Assembly: GCF_904849725.1 (NCBI RefSeq)
Contig: NC_058519.1
Coordinates: forward strand, 106,752,881-106,816,880
Direction of reading: 5' to 3'
Length of the DNA: 64,000 nt
Source: Hordeum vulgare subsp. vulgare
Taxonomy: Eukaryota; Streptophyta; Magnoliopsida; Poales; Poaceae
The notes beneath the pieces were generated by a model. It was not told the origin of the DNA. It did no database searches and saw nothing but the letters and a program-made list of their open reading frames with translations. The position numbers were made by a program, and so were the translations under genes. Below are positions 11,439 to 22,660 of this stretch, in pieces (position 1 is the stretch's first letter; every line of letters starts with the position of its first letter).

Positions 11439-12303
11439 CAACTCAAAAACAACACCAAAGCCAGCGTCCCGGACTGGGGAGGGACAAACAAACTGTCGTG
11501 TTAAATCGAGCATCATCTCCCTCACTGTCATCTACAGTCCCCTTATTCTTACTAGTCTTCTTCCTCTATGTAAAAAATAAAATGCAGTCCACATTAGAAG
11601 GTTATCCACATTAGAATAACAATGAAAGAAAGAAATGGAGTCCACTTCAACAAACCTTTGGAGCAACATTCGCCTCCCCATCAGAGTCAGCTTCCGCATC
11701 ATCATCGCCGTCATCACACAGCCGCTTAGATTGATTCTTAGATGGAAAACCATCTTTTCGTCTAGCACAATGAACATCCCTCACAAAATCACCAAGCACA
11801 AAGTCATCATCGCCAGAGTTGGGGCCTTCACTTACATGTGGTCGCTTCCGCTGAGGATCCTCTGAACCAGCTTCAGCAGCTCTCTTACCAAGGTTCCTGT
11901 TCATGCAAGCAACACGAGGACTCCGCCAAGGAGTACCACCTTCCTCGGAAACAGAACTCAGTCTCTTCTTGAATTTAGCAAATTTGACACCCTTGTCACC
12001 ATCTACAGCCTTCTCTGCTTCTCTTTCTCCGCATACTCATTTGACATAAGCTGATCCGGGACCATCCACTCTTGTGTTGCTTCAATTCATATTCATGAAG
12101 CTGATCCGGGACTTTCAAACATCAACTTATTTTACTTTCAAACATCAACTTTTTCTTGTGTTGCTTCAACCCATATTCATGAAGCTAATCCGGGACCATC
12201 CACTCTTGCGTAACTTCCTCTGTGACATCAACAGAATGTGAATGAGTTTCAGACAAGACGGGGTGCCTAATGCTCTGGTCAAAGCTCACACTGACGTCAC
12301 CCT
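11439..12303 (-). pseudogene. Linker exons of the DUF1985/Ulp1-like gene, decayed
   Basis: Three minus-strand exon-like blocks precede the domain exons. One (12303 downward) starts after TTTACAG and reads GDVSVSFDQSIRHPVLSETH. The next (about 12070-11656) includes EWMVPDQLMSNEYAEKEK, then after a one-base shift GTPWRSPRVACMNRNLGKRA and an acidic stretch, ending at a GTTTGT donor. The last (11565-11439) reads KKTSKNKGTVDDSEGDDARF and runs into the solo LTR, with a TGA stop shortly before it. The composition is that of a disordered nuclear linker with basic patches. Stops and a frameshift mark it as a relic. Confidence 0.4.
12049..12218. repeat. Local overlapping duplications
   Basis: The block agctgatccgggaccatcca (12049) returns at about 12183, and cttgtgttgcttcaa followed by catattcatgaagct at about 12072 returns at about 12154. 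The result repeats the peptide TQEWMVPD on the minus strand. This looks like replication slippage in steps. Confidence 0.7.
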
Positions 12304-12399
12304 CTGTAAATAATGGTTAATCAATTGAGTAACCTCCTCAAACCCACGTGCCCCATCATTAAAACCAGATGTTGCGTCAAAAAATGAAGTTTAACTATG

Positions 12400-13930
12400 G
12401 TCATTAAGAAGTGCACAAAAAGGGAACAAATGCAGTACACACATACATGTAAATGCAATGTTGCATATCACATGCTAAAGAAGAAAAGCAATGTAGTTCA
12501 CAAAAAAATGTAATGGAGTTAACCCATATGCATACACAACCTCAATAAAATGACAATTAAACTCACACAAACATCGAGTGGAGTACACGTATACAAATAA
12601 ATGCAGTCCTGCACACATTAACTAGACGTTTGTTTCCAAAAACACTCACTAACTTCAGAAAGGCAACAACAGTTTGTACAAAACATCAAGTAAGCAGCAT
12701 ACACAATAAGCAGCATGCACAACAAATGCAGTACACACATACATATAAATGCAGTGCTACATAAAACAGGCTAAAAATAAGAAAAGCAATGTAGTTCACA
12801 ACAGTAACTATAATGGAATTAACATACATACGCAACCTCAATAAAACAACATTGAAGTTCACACATACAAGCATTGGAGTACACATATACAAAAATAACA
12901 CAGTAATACAACCAATTTGGCAAACTAAATAAGAAAATGAACAAACAGCAGACCAATAGGATTGGCACACTTATAGGAGAACATTCAATCGGTGAATTCA
13001 CTTACTGGCCTGCCTTACCAGCATGATGCTTGCCACTAGCAATACGAGTACCAATTGGTGTATCAAGAACAGGATCATTATGACAAGTGCCATTAAAATG
13101 ACCTAATATTATGAAACAAAAATTAAAAACATCACATGACAAAACAATGCCAGCCATGCTGAGAAGTAACACACCATAAACAAAATATTTAGGATGAACT
13201 AGACAAAACTGACCAACAGGATAGAAAAAACATAGGCCCAAACAAGCACTGCACATACCTTGAACTCCTCAATATACTCTACTAGGGGAAGACCTGAAAT
13301 TTTCATGCATCACAAGGATGGAGTGAAAAATATCAAAACAAAATCGATGACAAATGACTAAACCCTAGATGCACCTTGCTCTGTCAACAGATCCCACAAG
13401 ACTACCGACTACCGAAGTCAAGGGAGCGAAGGGGAAGGGTTGGGGAGCAAAGGGGGTGCGAAATGCAGGAATCTAGGCCTGTGGAGGACGGCGGTTCCAC
13501 AGGCGACGACAGTTTCAACGAAGGGGGAGGTTTCGGGAACCTATGCAAGAGATGGCACACGTTTTTCTCCGCTCTGTCCATATAGGCGCAAAAATAGGTG
13601 TGCACCTACGAGGCCCACGTGTGTCGGCCTCATGCGAAGGATTGTGTAAAATGGGCCTACCCAAAATGGCCCGACTAAAAGGGACAATAAAGTTCGAACC
13701 AGATGCAGTTCGCTGTGAGGGGAAATGAAGTTAGGACTATCAAACAAAGAAATACATGTAGTTCGTATAAAAACAGTTAAACTAGAAAAAAAGTCTACCT
13801 TCAAATAAGTGTCACAAAACAAATGAAAAAATGAATTGGATCAACTGCACACAAAAGGTGGAGTCCACTTCTATCCATAGTGAAGTGCACCGGTACAGAC
13901 GAAGAAGTACGTTACCATAAGCAAAGTAGT
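12400..13930. repeat. Cluster of the degenerate TGNAGTNCAC motif
   Basis: At least a dozen matches or near matches lie here, for example near 12434, 12495, 12574, 12730, 12790, 12855, 12875, 13703, 13758 and 13860. The spacing is irregular and the orientation is mostly the same. The segments 12430-12590 and 12720-12900 are also partly duplicated. Similar motifs occur near 2469, 3447, 3853, 7966, 8137, 15333, 15496, 16030 and 60488, and seem absent from the inserted LTR elements. Confidence 0.5.
13016..13293 (-). pseudogene. Possible 5' exons of the minus-strand gene
   Basis: Two short blocks with good splice borders are seen: 13293-13259 (after TTTCAG, reading GLPLVEYIEEFK, then GTATGT) and 13102-13016 (after ATTAG, reading GHFNGTCHNDPVLDTPIG..., then GTAAGT). 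They share strand and spacing with the linker exons to the left. I do not recognise a domain. Confidence 0.3.
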
Positions 13931-14274
13931 TCGGTCAGCATGTTTACACACATAAAACGACACAACACCCGTCCCGATAAAACATTGTGGTTAACAAAAA
14001 ACTAATGAAAAAATAACACTGTAAAAAAATCACGTTCAGAAACAATCGCCGATCCCAAGCGTTTCCATTCGCCACAAACCCACGATCACATACATAAAAG
14101 AACCCACGATCTACACAACCGCATCGACCGCAAGATCGTGCGGATCATCCCTCACGACAAAAACTCCCCCTTGAATTCACGCCCGCCGCAAGGCTTTCTC
14201 GTCCACAACATCACAAGCCGTCATTGCGCTACCACCAAATCCCTTCCTCTCTTCAAACTCCAAGAGGTACACAT
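13304..14274. other. Region between two divergent genes
   Basis: This lies between the possible start of the minus-strand gene and the plus-strand exonuclease. The part at 13390-13560 is GC-rich with CT-rich minus-strand sequence and a TAGGGTTTAG element (at 13361-13370 on the minus strand), typical of a plant 5' leader. Sequence at 14040-14270 resembles a 5' leader of the plus-strand gene. A shared bidirectional promoter is possible but unproven. Confidence 0.35.
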
Positions 14275-14977
14275 ATGTCGACGATGGGGTTCGTCAGTGA
14301 GTACAAGGACATGCACGCCCACGACAACACCAAGTTGCAAGTGATCCACACGAATGACAAGAAGCAGATGGCGACCTCCCTCGAGCAGTATGAGTGCGAC
14401 CTCGGACTCGAGTGCCACAAGATCGTCGGAATCGATCTGGAGTACACCAATGAGCCTGATGAGACACAGAAACCCGCCCTCGTGCAACTCTCTGATGGCA
14501 AGACTCAGCCGGTGCTTCCTTTCCAACTGAGCGCCGCTGAAAGATGCACCGTCTTCGACAACTTCCGTGTCGACTCCTGGTAAAACCGCTGCCCTTTTCT
14601 TGATCCCATATGTGTGTGCCCTTTTTTGCATGTCTTAATTTGAACTTTATTTTGATCGCATATGTGTGTGCCCTTTCCTCGCTGACCCGAGGTACACATT
14701 TTCTGGCTTCTCCATCAGCACCGACAAAACCAAGCTCGAGCGAGTTAACTTGGAGGTGACTAACTTCATCGACATCCAGAAGGAATGGAGGGTGAATGAG
14801 TCCACCAAGAATTTGGACTCCCTTGAGGAAGTCGCCTGCATACTCATCGATGACTACTACAACAACACGAAGAAGAAGATCGTCAATGAGGAGCACAAGC
14901 GCTGGGGCTCCCTGCCCCTATCCAAGAGGCACACCGAGTACGCGGAAAAGGACACATACACAGCATACGAGATATAG
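14275..14977 (+). CDS. DEDDy 3'-5' exonuclease-like protein (RNase D/WRN-exo type), two exons
   Basis: Exon 1 is 14275-14579 and exon 2 is 14692-14977, with a GT...AG intron of 112 bp. The product is 196 residues. All three catalytic motifs of the DEDDy family are visible: D54-L-E56 in IVGIDLEY, D113 in GFSISTDKTKL, and Y185-x3-D189 in EYAEKDTYTAY. This fold removes nucleotides from the 3' end of RNA or DNA, and plants have many small single-domain members resembling the Werner exonuclease. The ATG at 14275 was chosen because upstream in-frame codons look like leader. A TAG at 14975-14977 stops the frame right after motif III. The same frame then continues with plausible coding sequence (NRITLTQDRLR ... 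MKRARSWGD) to a TAG at 15068-15070, so the tail has probably been cut by one base change. The gene may still make a catalytic core, or may be a young pseudogene. Confidence 0.7.
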
Positions 14978-15070
14978 AACCGCATCACCCTCACCCAGGA
15001 CAGGCTTCGTTGCACAAAGCTGAAGAAGGAGGAGCCACCCATGAAGCGCGCCAGGAGCTGGGGAGACTAG

Positions 15071-16470
15071 ACGTGGTAAAGAAGTGCGCCATGAGTAGGG
15101 GAGAATGCACGTGCCAGCAAAAAAGTATCTACAACATTGCGCATGTTGTTTTAGAATTATCATCAAATTTGCTTTATGTTGTTTGCTTACGTAAAGTTAG
15201 TTTGCTTGTGATCCCTTTGTTTTGCTGAACTTAGTTTGTTTGTCATACAAAATAGCTTGTAATGATGAACTTTGCTTGTGTTATGACTAAGTTTATTTCA
15301 GTTACAAAACTAGAGTTCCATATTAGAACATATTGCAGTACACGCAAAAAACTAGAGTTCAATATTAGAACATACTGCAATGCACGCAAAAAGTATGTGA
15401 TTCGAGTGCACGTATGGAAGAAGACGTAGTACACAAAATAGGATGCGTGCAGTGCAAAACTATGGACACATGCACTATAATATTTGTATTAATGCAGTAC
15501 ACAATGATATAACAAAAAGAGCAGTGCACACACGTGTATTAAAAAATATATGAAACAAGAAGAAACACGAAAATGATTGGACGAAGATGCAGACCACAAA
15601 CATGTTGCATGCACTACAAAATTGCTACTGCATTTGTAGTGCATATTGCAGGCGCTTACAATATATTATATTTGATGAATGCATTGCACAACGATCTGGC
15701 AAAGCATGCCCTATATTATTAGGAGGAAAAATATGAAAAAAAAACTTGACCGCCTAGGTGCAACCAGCCCCAGGCTAGCCTATCAACACACGCGAGTACG
15801 AGCAATGATGTATGGAGTCGGGCACACTAGGGCCCACTGGTCAGATATGATAGTGCTGAGAGCGTTGTGTACAAGCGCCTAGTAGGTATATGGAGGAGTT
15901 CGGAATGATTGTCTCGCCAGGGCTTATAAACTGGTAGCGGTGTTTCCCGGCGGGCGAGGTGGGACTAAACATGAGCACGTACACACTGTGCACCGGGAAG
16001 CAAAACATACTTCAGCCGAACTACACGTAATATGCAGTTCGTCCACATATGTACTTGCGGTTAGCTGTAACGAATTAAGTAGTTCTCTTAAACACAGAAT
16101 GCATTTTAAGAAAAAATAGAATCACATAAGCTCTCAAACCAATTGTAAATACAATGCACAAACGTGCAGAATAGTGACGAAGACGAATGAAGTGCATAAT
16201 GGCCCTCAAGCCATATAGTGTTATTATTCTTGTACAGGAAGATCTGAGCATCAAGAATAGGCAGTGCACTGTATGTACACAAAAATAAATCTATATTCAG
16301 TATTAGAAAAGAACTTCAAACAAAAAGAAAATCAGTTCATACATTTCAGCCATGAAGTTAGTGTCTTCACGAAAGTGTGTATTTTGATTTGAAATGTGTT
16401 TCCATTGTACTGTCTGCCACCTAAAACAACATTTAATACTATGAATCTGTCTACAAAAAGTGAGATAAAT
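15071..16470. other. No gene; AT-rich with dispersed motif
   Basis: This follows the exonuclease gene and runs to the gypsy cluster. The TGNAGTNCAC-like motif recurs (near 15333, 15425, 15447, 15496, 15520, 16030, 16265). A short direct repeat with aactagagttc(c/a)atattagaacata occurs at about 15308 and 15350. No domain was found. Confidence 0.45.
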
Positions 16471-16483
16471 GCTCTGATACCAA
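16471..16483 (-). promoter_or_regulatory. Primer binding site, iMet-tRNA type
   Basis: On the minus strand TTGGTATCAGAGC follows the LTR end (16486) after two bases. It matches the initiator-Met tRNA 3' end used as primer by many plant LTR elements. The sequence beyond it differs from the leader of copies A and C. Confidence 0.7.
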
Positions 16484-19400
16484 CTTGTGACGTCTAAGAT
16501 GCGGTCCTTTCCGATTTAGGGGGCGATGCCCCAAAATGGAAAGAAGCGCATCTATGTGTTTCGCAAGCAAGATAAACATAGCACATACATAATTTAAGAA
16601 TGACAAATAGGGAATCGTTTGCCATCTTACATAGATAATATCAGAGTTCACATCCACACATTTATTCAGACAAGGTAGTTCTGCTACAGACTACATAACA
16701 TAAGAAAAGGGCTATGCTATCCCGCATGCTTGCCCACGATCACGACCACGGCCTCAGTCTTCAGGATAGTTCACGTACAGGTGGTCGTTCTCCTCATCGT
16801 ACTACAACGCCAGCTGCGTGCCATCGGGATCACCAGTGTCGGGCATACCTCTACCTATTGGGGGGTTGCAGTAATCTGTGAGCCATGGGGACTCAGCAAT
16901 CTATGACCTTGGTACCGAAACTAGTCAAGTTATTAGGTAAGGAAGGTTTAGTCTTTAGGTTGTAGCAGCCTAAACATTTATGGTGGCTAACTTACGAAGA
17001 CCAAAGTTATAGTTGTGGTGGTCTACGTGAGCGGTCGAAGACTAGGTGATCACTAAGTGATTCTGAACACCTACCTACGTCAAACATAACCCCACCATGT
17101 TCCCGATCGAAGAGAGGTCTTCGAAGGGGACAATCACGGTTACACACACGGTTGGCAGTTTTATTAGAATTAGTTCAAGTTATCTATAACCGGGAGTTAA
17201 CAAATAGTCCATGTTGCCACATAACCGCAGGCACGGCTTTCCGAAAGATTAAACCTTGCAGGGGTGCTCCAACTAGACCATCACAAACGGTCACGGGTCG
17301 CAAAAGTAATCCTCTATGAGGAATCTCGTCATCTCGTCGGATTCCTTAGAGGAAAATCTCAACTCTGGGGAGAGCCAAAGCTTCACCTGGATCCCTATAC
17401 GCAAGATATATCGCTAAGGTAAGACAAGACTAGCAGGACCTCCCGTCGTGTCGACGACCCCGATAAGAGCCGCGTATCTCAGTCTCAGGACACGACGGAT
17501 GAGCGATGGTTACCACGCCAAAACACCGAGTTTCCCGGGGAGCGTAATAAGCTGCTCTGGGTTGGACCAACACTCATGAGGAGCACTGGCCCAGGTTGTT
17601 GATTAATTCCTCGAGGTAGCTATTCCCTATGAAAATTATTATTAGGTGATTAGCAAATTAAAACCAATATTGGGTCCGGCCGGACAAGTCTTAACACTAC
17701 ACGATTTATCAAGTGGGTCCCCATAATAACCCCGAACGTGTTAATAGCGATCAGTTATGGAATCAAACACTGGTAGCCAGAAACAAAAGCGGCAATATCG
17801 GAACAATTCACCCGACAAAAGGCTAGGCCTTCCATCATTTACCAAGTATATAGGTTCATTAATTAAATAGCAGTTTAAAACATAATGATATCAATTCTCA
17901 TGTTAACACATGAGATACCTGGCACCTGCAACTAGCAACGCTAACATTAGAAGCTGAGCATGCCTACTTAGCCAAACAACATTAGCTAGGAGGGGAAGGT
18001 GTTTGGGTTTCATGGAAATATGAGGAGGCAAATATCAGGTGGTAGGCAGCGAGCATATGACGAAGGAAACGTGAATCTAAGCATAACAAAGCTAGAGACG
18101 GTATCAAGGTCACGGTCATCTTGCATGTGATGTCTTCAGCTTGGAACCGCTCTTGTTTGTCCTGCACTTACTCTCCCGAATCCATGTACTTGCTCTCCGA
18201 TCCCGGTGCTACCCAAGATAAAAATGACAGCCAATGAACAACAACACCACATGATGCAACAAACACATGATGCATGAGATGAGAATGAAGCATGCATCTC
18301 TAATCTAGTCACTTCCATATGCATGAGAAGAAAAGACAAACTTCTAGACAGAACTTCACTCTAAGCTATCTTGACATGCATTAAGATGACATGAACAGGT
18401 GCATCATGAGAAAACGATGCAAAAACATATGAAGAATGTTGAGAACGGAGCTACGGATCAACCAGAAATTACGAAACAAGAAATGGAGTCCTACGGATCA
18501 AATCTACCACAAGCACTCCCCAATGGCATACTTCTGGTATTCCCAGGTTGCCACATGACCAAAAAAACAAGTATAGGTGGGGTGGTGCAAATAAACTCAC
18601 CACACCACCAACTATGCACTCACAAGCTTCAAAACAACAAAACTATGCATTTTGTCCTAAACAGCATCATAGCAGTTTGAGAGCAACATGAAAAGCACCT
18701 AGAGCCACCCAAATGTGCCAAACAAGATATGTGGCAAAAGCTATTCAAAATCTCTACAAGCATGAGCAAGAATATAATACAAAGGAGTTACACACAAAAA
18801 GATCTATAGGTGCTAACTTGGACAAAAATAACAGATTTTAGGGACTTAGTGAAAATCTCAGATTCTCACCAGCTGTTTAGGCTCTGAAGCATTTTGACAG
18901 CCTCCAAAACATATCTACAGGAAGTGAAAGTGCATGAAAATTTATAGAGAGCTAGACAAACACAAAAGCTCCAACTCTCTAGTTGATTGCAAGGGATGAT
19001 TCCCAACACATGAACTTTTGCAACCACAACTACAAGGGAAGAAAATAACAGCAGGTTCTCAGACTTAGTGAAAATCACAGATTTTCACCAAGCTGACAAT
19101 TTCATCCACATGCCTACTTTGACAAGGCACAACTTGCACATACGAACTCCTAAGAATAAAACAAAACAACCATGCTATAGAGGGGTTCACCCACTACTCA
19201 CACATCAAGGAATCCTCCTCTTAGGCTCATCACATCACATGGCACCAAGCTCGAAACAAAGCATCAAAATAGAAAATGACTTTTCTAGAAAGTGTTCCAA
19301 AGTGAAATCAGATTCCACCAATGGATTCCTGGGAATATTCTACCCCAAAAACATATATAATACTTTGGTACTTGCATAGAACAACTAGGCACAAAGCTAA

Positions 19401-22400
19401 GATGAAAAATTACATGGAATCACATAGTCTCAAATAGTGCCATATCACATATGTTACTCACTAGTTGATCACCTAGACATGCACTTGCACACACTCACCA
19501 CTCCAATGGTGCACATGAGGGGTACACCTCATGTTCATGTGCCTTAGCACACCACCACACACACATACATGCTAGCATCACAAGTGCTCAAGCACACACA
19601 CTTACACATGCTAGTTTCTAACACACACATGCATGCTTGCACACAAGTGCTCACTAAGGCAAAACCATGCCTTGGGCATGTGTGTGTCACACACACATGC
19701 ACGCACACACATACATACATACATCAAGCATACACACACTAGTACCTACACATGCTTATGACCTCACACTCACATACATCAAACATACTCACACACATGG
19801 GAGTCCTTGCAAACACAACACTCACTACTCCTACACATGCACTAGTGCACATATGCACAAGCACACCTACACACACACATGAATACATACACCTACACAA
19901 GCACTTGGGTGCTTGCACCCCACAAGCACACACCTCATACATACATACACTAGCACCACTAATCCCTAGACATGCACACTAATTAAACAAGGGGAAAACC
20001 TACTGGTTTAAATATCTTAGGCAACAAAATATTGCTACCCAAGCAAATAACAAGCAAACAAACTAATATTAAGCAAAAGAAAATTAAAAAAACAAAAAGG
20101 GGTGGCTTGGGGATCGAACCCCAAACCTGCTGCACAGCACAGACAGGCACAACCACTGCGCTACTACTCCTGGCTCGACAGATAGAGGAAGGCAAATAGG
20201 GTATGTTTGCCTCTGCTGCTATTGTGCCCGAAAACAAATCACCCAAAAGGGGCGCTGCGGGGGCTCGAACCCACGACCTACCGATAAGCAAAACCCCACC
20301 TACTACTGCGCTGCGCGTTCGATTGTTAACAGAGAAGGGGACTCTACTCTTTTGAGCAACCCCTCTGGATCTGCTACAACCCGACGGTTGCCGGAACACG
20401 GGAAGGTCACCGCCGGCGATCCACTACAAATTGAGCACGGGCTCGTCGCTGGGAGGAAGAGGGAACTCCCACAAACCCATTCCATCACTAAACTCGTCGC
20501 GAGATGTCCTACAGCTACTGCTCCACGAGAACGCGGCGGCGCCGGTGACAGAGATAATACAGTGGCGCTGCTACGGCTCTACACGCGATCTTATGACATG
20601 GGAAGGGGGAGGAGTCTTGCTGCTCACCCACTGGTCGAGGAGGGCGCGCCTGACGGAGAGGAAGAAGGGGACGTCGAGGAAGGAGCCGTTGCGGAGGCGG
20701 TCGTCGGAGCGGAAGGGGTCGACGAGGAAGTAGTGGAAGCAGGGGCGATCGGCGACGATTAGCTACGGGAACGGACTCCCCTGAGTTCCCGCGTGCTCTT
20801 GGACTGCTTGGAGAGGAAGAAGGTGTTGGGGAACATCGCATGGGAAACAAAAAATTTCCTACGTGCACGAAGACCTATCATGGTGATGTCCATCTACGAG
20901 GGGGATTTCAGATCAACGTACCCTTGTAGATCTTACAGCAGAAGCTTTAATAAACGCAGTTGATGTAGTGGAACGTCCTCACGTCCCTCGATCCGCCCCG
21001 TGAACCGTCCCACGAACCGTTCCGCGATCCGTCCCATGAACCGTCCCGCGATCCGTCCCACGATCCGCTCCGATCTAATGCCGAACGGACAGCACCTCCG
21101 CGTTCAGCTCACGTACAGCTCGACGATGATCTTGGCCATCTTGATCCAGCAAGAGAGACGGAGAGGTAGATGAGTTCTCCGGCAGCATGACGGCGCTCCG
21201 GAGGTTGGCGGTGATCTAATCTCAGCACGGCTCCGCCCGAGCTCTGCAGAAATGCGATCTAGACGAAAAACCGTGGAGGTATGTGGTCGGGCTGCCGTGG
21301 AAAAGTTGTCTCAAATCAGCCCTAAAACCTCCGTATATATAGGTGGGAGGGGAGGGGCCTTTCCTTGGGGCCCAAGGAGCCCCAAGGGGTTCGGCTGAAG
21401 GGGGGAGGAGGAGTCCTCCTCCAATCCTAGTCCAACTAGAATTGGAAGGTGGAGTCCTTCCCTTCCTTCCCACTTCCCCTTTTTTTCTTTCTCTTTGATT
21501 TTCTTATCTCCCCGCGCAGGGGCCTCTCTGGGCTTGCCGAACGGCCCACTAAGGGCTGGTGCGGCACCCCTAAGGCCTATGGGCTTCCCCGGGGTGGGCT
21601 GCCCCCCCCCCCCCGGTGAACATCCGGAACCCATTCGTCATTCCCGGTACATTCCCGGTAATTCTGAAAACCTTTCGGTAATCAAATGAGGTCATACTAT
21701 ATATCCATCTTCGTCTCCGGACCATTCCGGAAACCCTCGTGACACTTTTGATCTCATCTGGGACTCTGAACAACATTCGGTAACCAACCATATAACTCAA
21801 ATACGCATAAAACAACGTCGAACCTTAAGTGTGCAGACCCTGTGGTTTCGAGAACTATGTAGACATGACCCGAGGAACTCCTCAGCCAATATCCAATAGC
21901 GGGACCTGGATGCCCATAACGGATCCTACTAGTTCTACGAAGATCTTATCGTTTGAACCTCACTGCCAAGGATTCATATAATCCCATATGTCATTCCCTT
22001 TGTCCTTCGGTATGTTACTTGCCCGAGATTCGATCGTCAGTATCCGCATACCTATTTCAATCTCGTTTACCGGCAAGTCTCTTTACTCGTTCCGTAATAC
22101 AAGATCCCGCAACTTACACTAAGTCACATTGCTTGCAAGGCTTGTGTGTGATGTTGTATTACCAAGTGGGCCCCGAGAAACCTCTCCGTCATACGGAGTG
22201 ACAAATCCTAGTCTTGATCCATACTAACTCAACAGACACCTTCGGAGATACCTGTAGAGCATCTTTATAGCCACCCAGTTACGTTCTGACGTTTGATACA
22301 CGCAAAGTATTCCTCCGGTGTTAGTGAGTTATATGATCTCATGGTCATAGGAATAAATACTTGACACGCAGAAAACAGTAGCGACAAAATGACACGATCA

Positions 22401-22660
22401 ACATGCTACGTCTATTAGTTTGGGTCTAGTCCATCACATGATTCTCCCAATGATGTGATCCAGTTATCAAGCAACAACACCTTGTACATAGTCAGAAGAC
22501 CCTGACTATCCTTGATCAACTGGCTAGCCAACTAGAGGCTTGCTAGGGACAGCGTTTTGTCTATGTATCCACACATCTATCTAAGTCTTCATCCAATACA
22601 ATTATAGCATGGATAATAAACGATTATCTTGATACAGGAATTATAATAATAACTTATTTA

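Noticed and set aside
19667..19982. Frames rich in His, Thr, Cys and Val in the GT/CA-rich tracts (also 28308-28605, 39316-39756, 43908-44144)
   Set aside because: They are low-complexity translation of alternating GT or CA and occur in every frame.
20352..20762. 136-codon acidic frame antisense to the gypsy LTR
   Set aside because: It is open in two copies only and lies over the GC-rich sense segment. The acidic C-terminus looks like the reverse reading of Ser/Pro-rich sense codons. Not listed as a gene.
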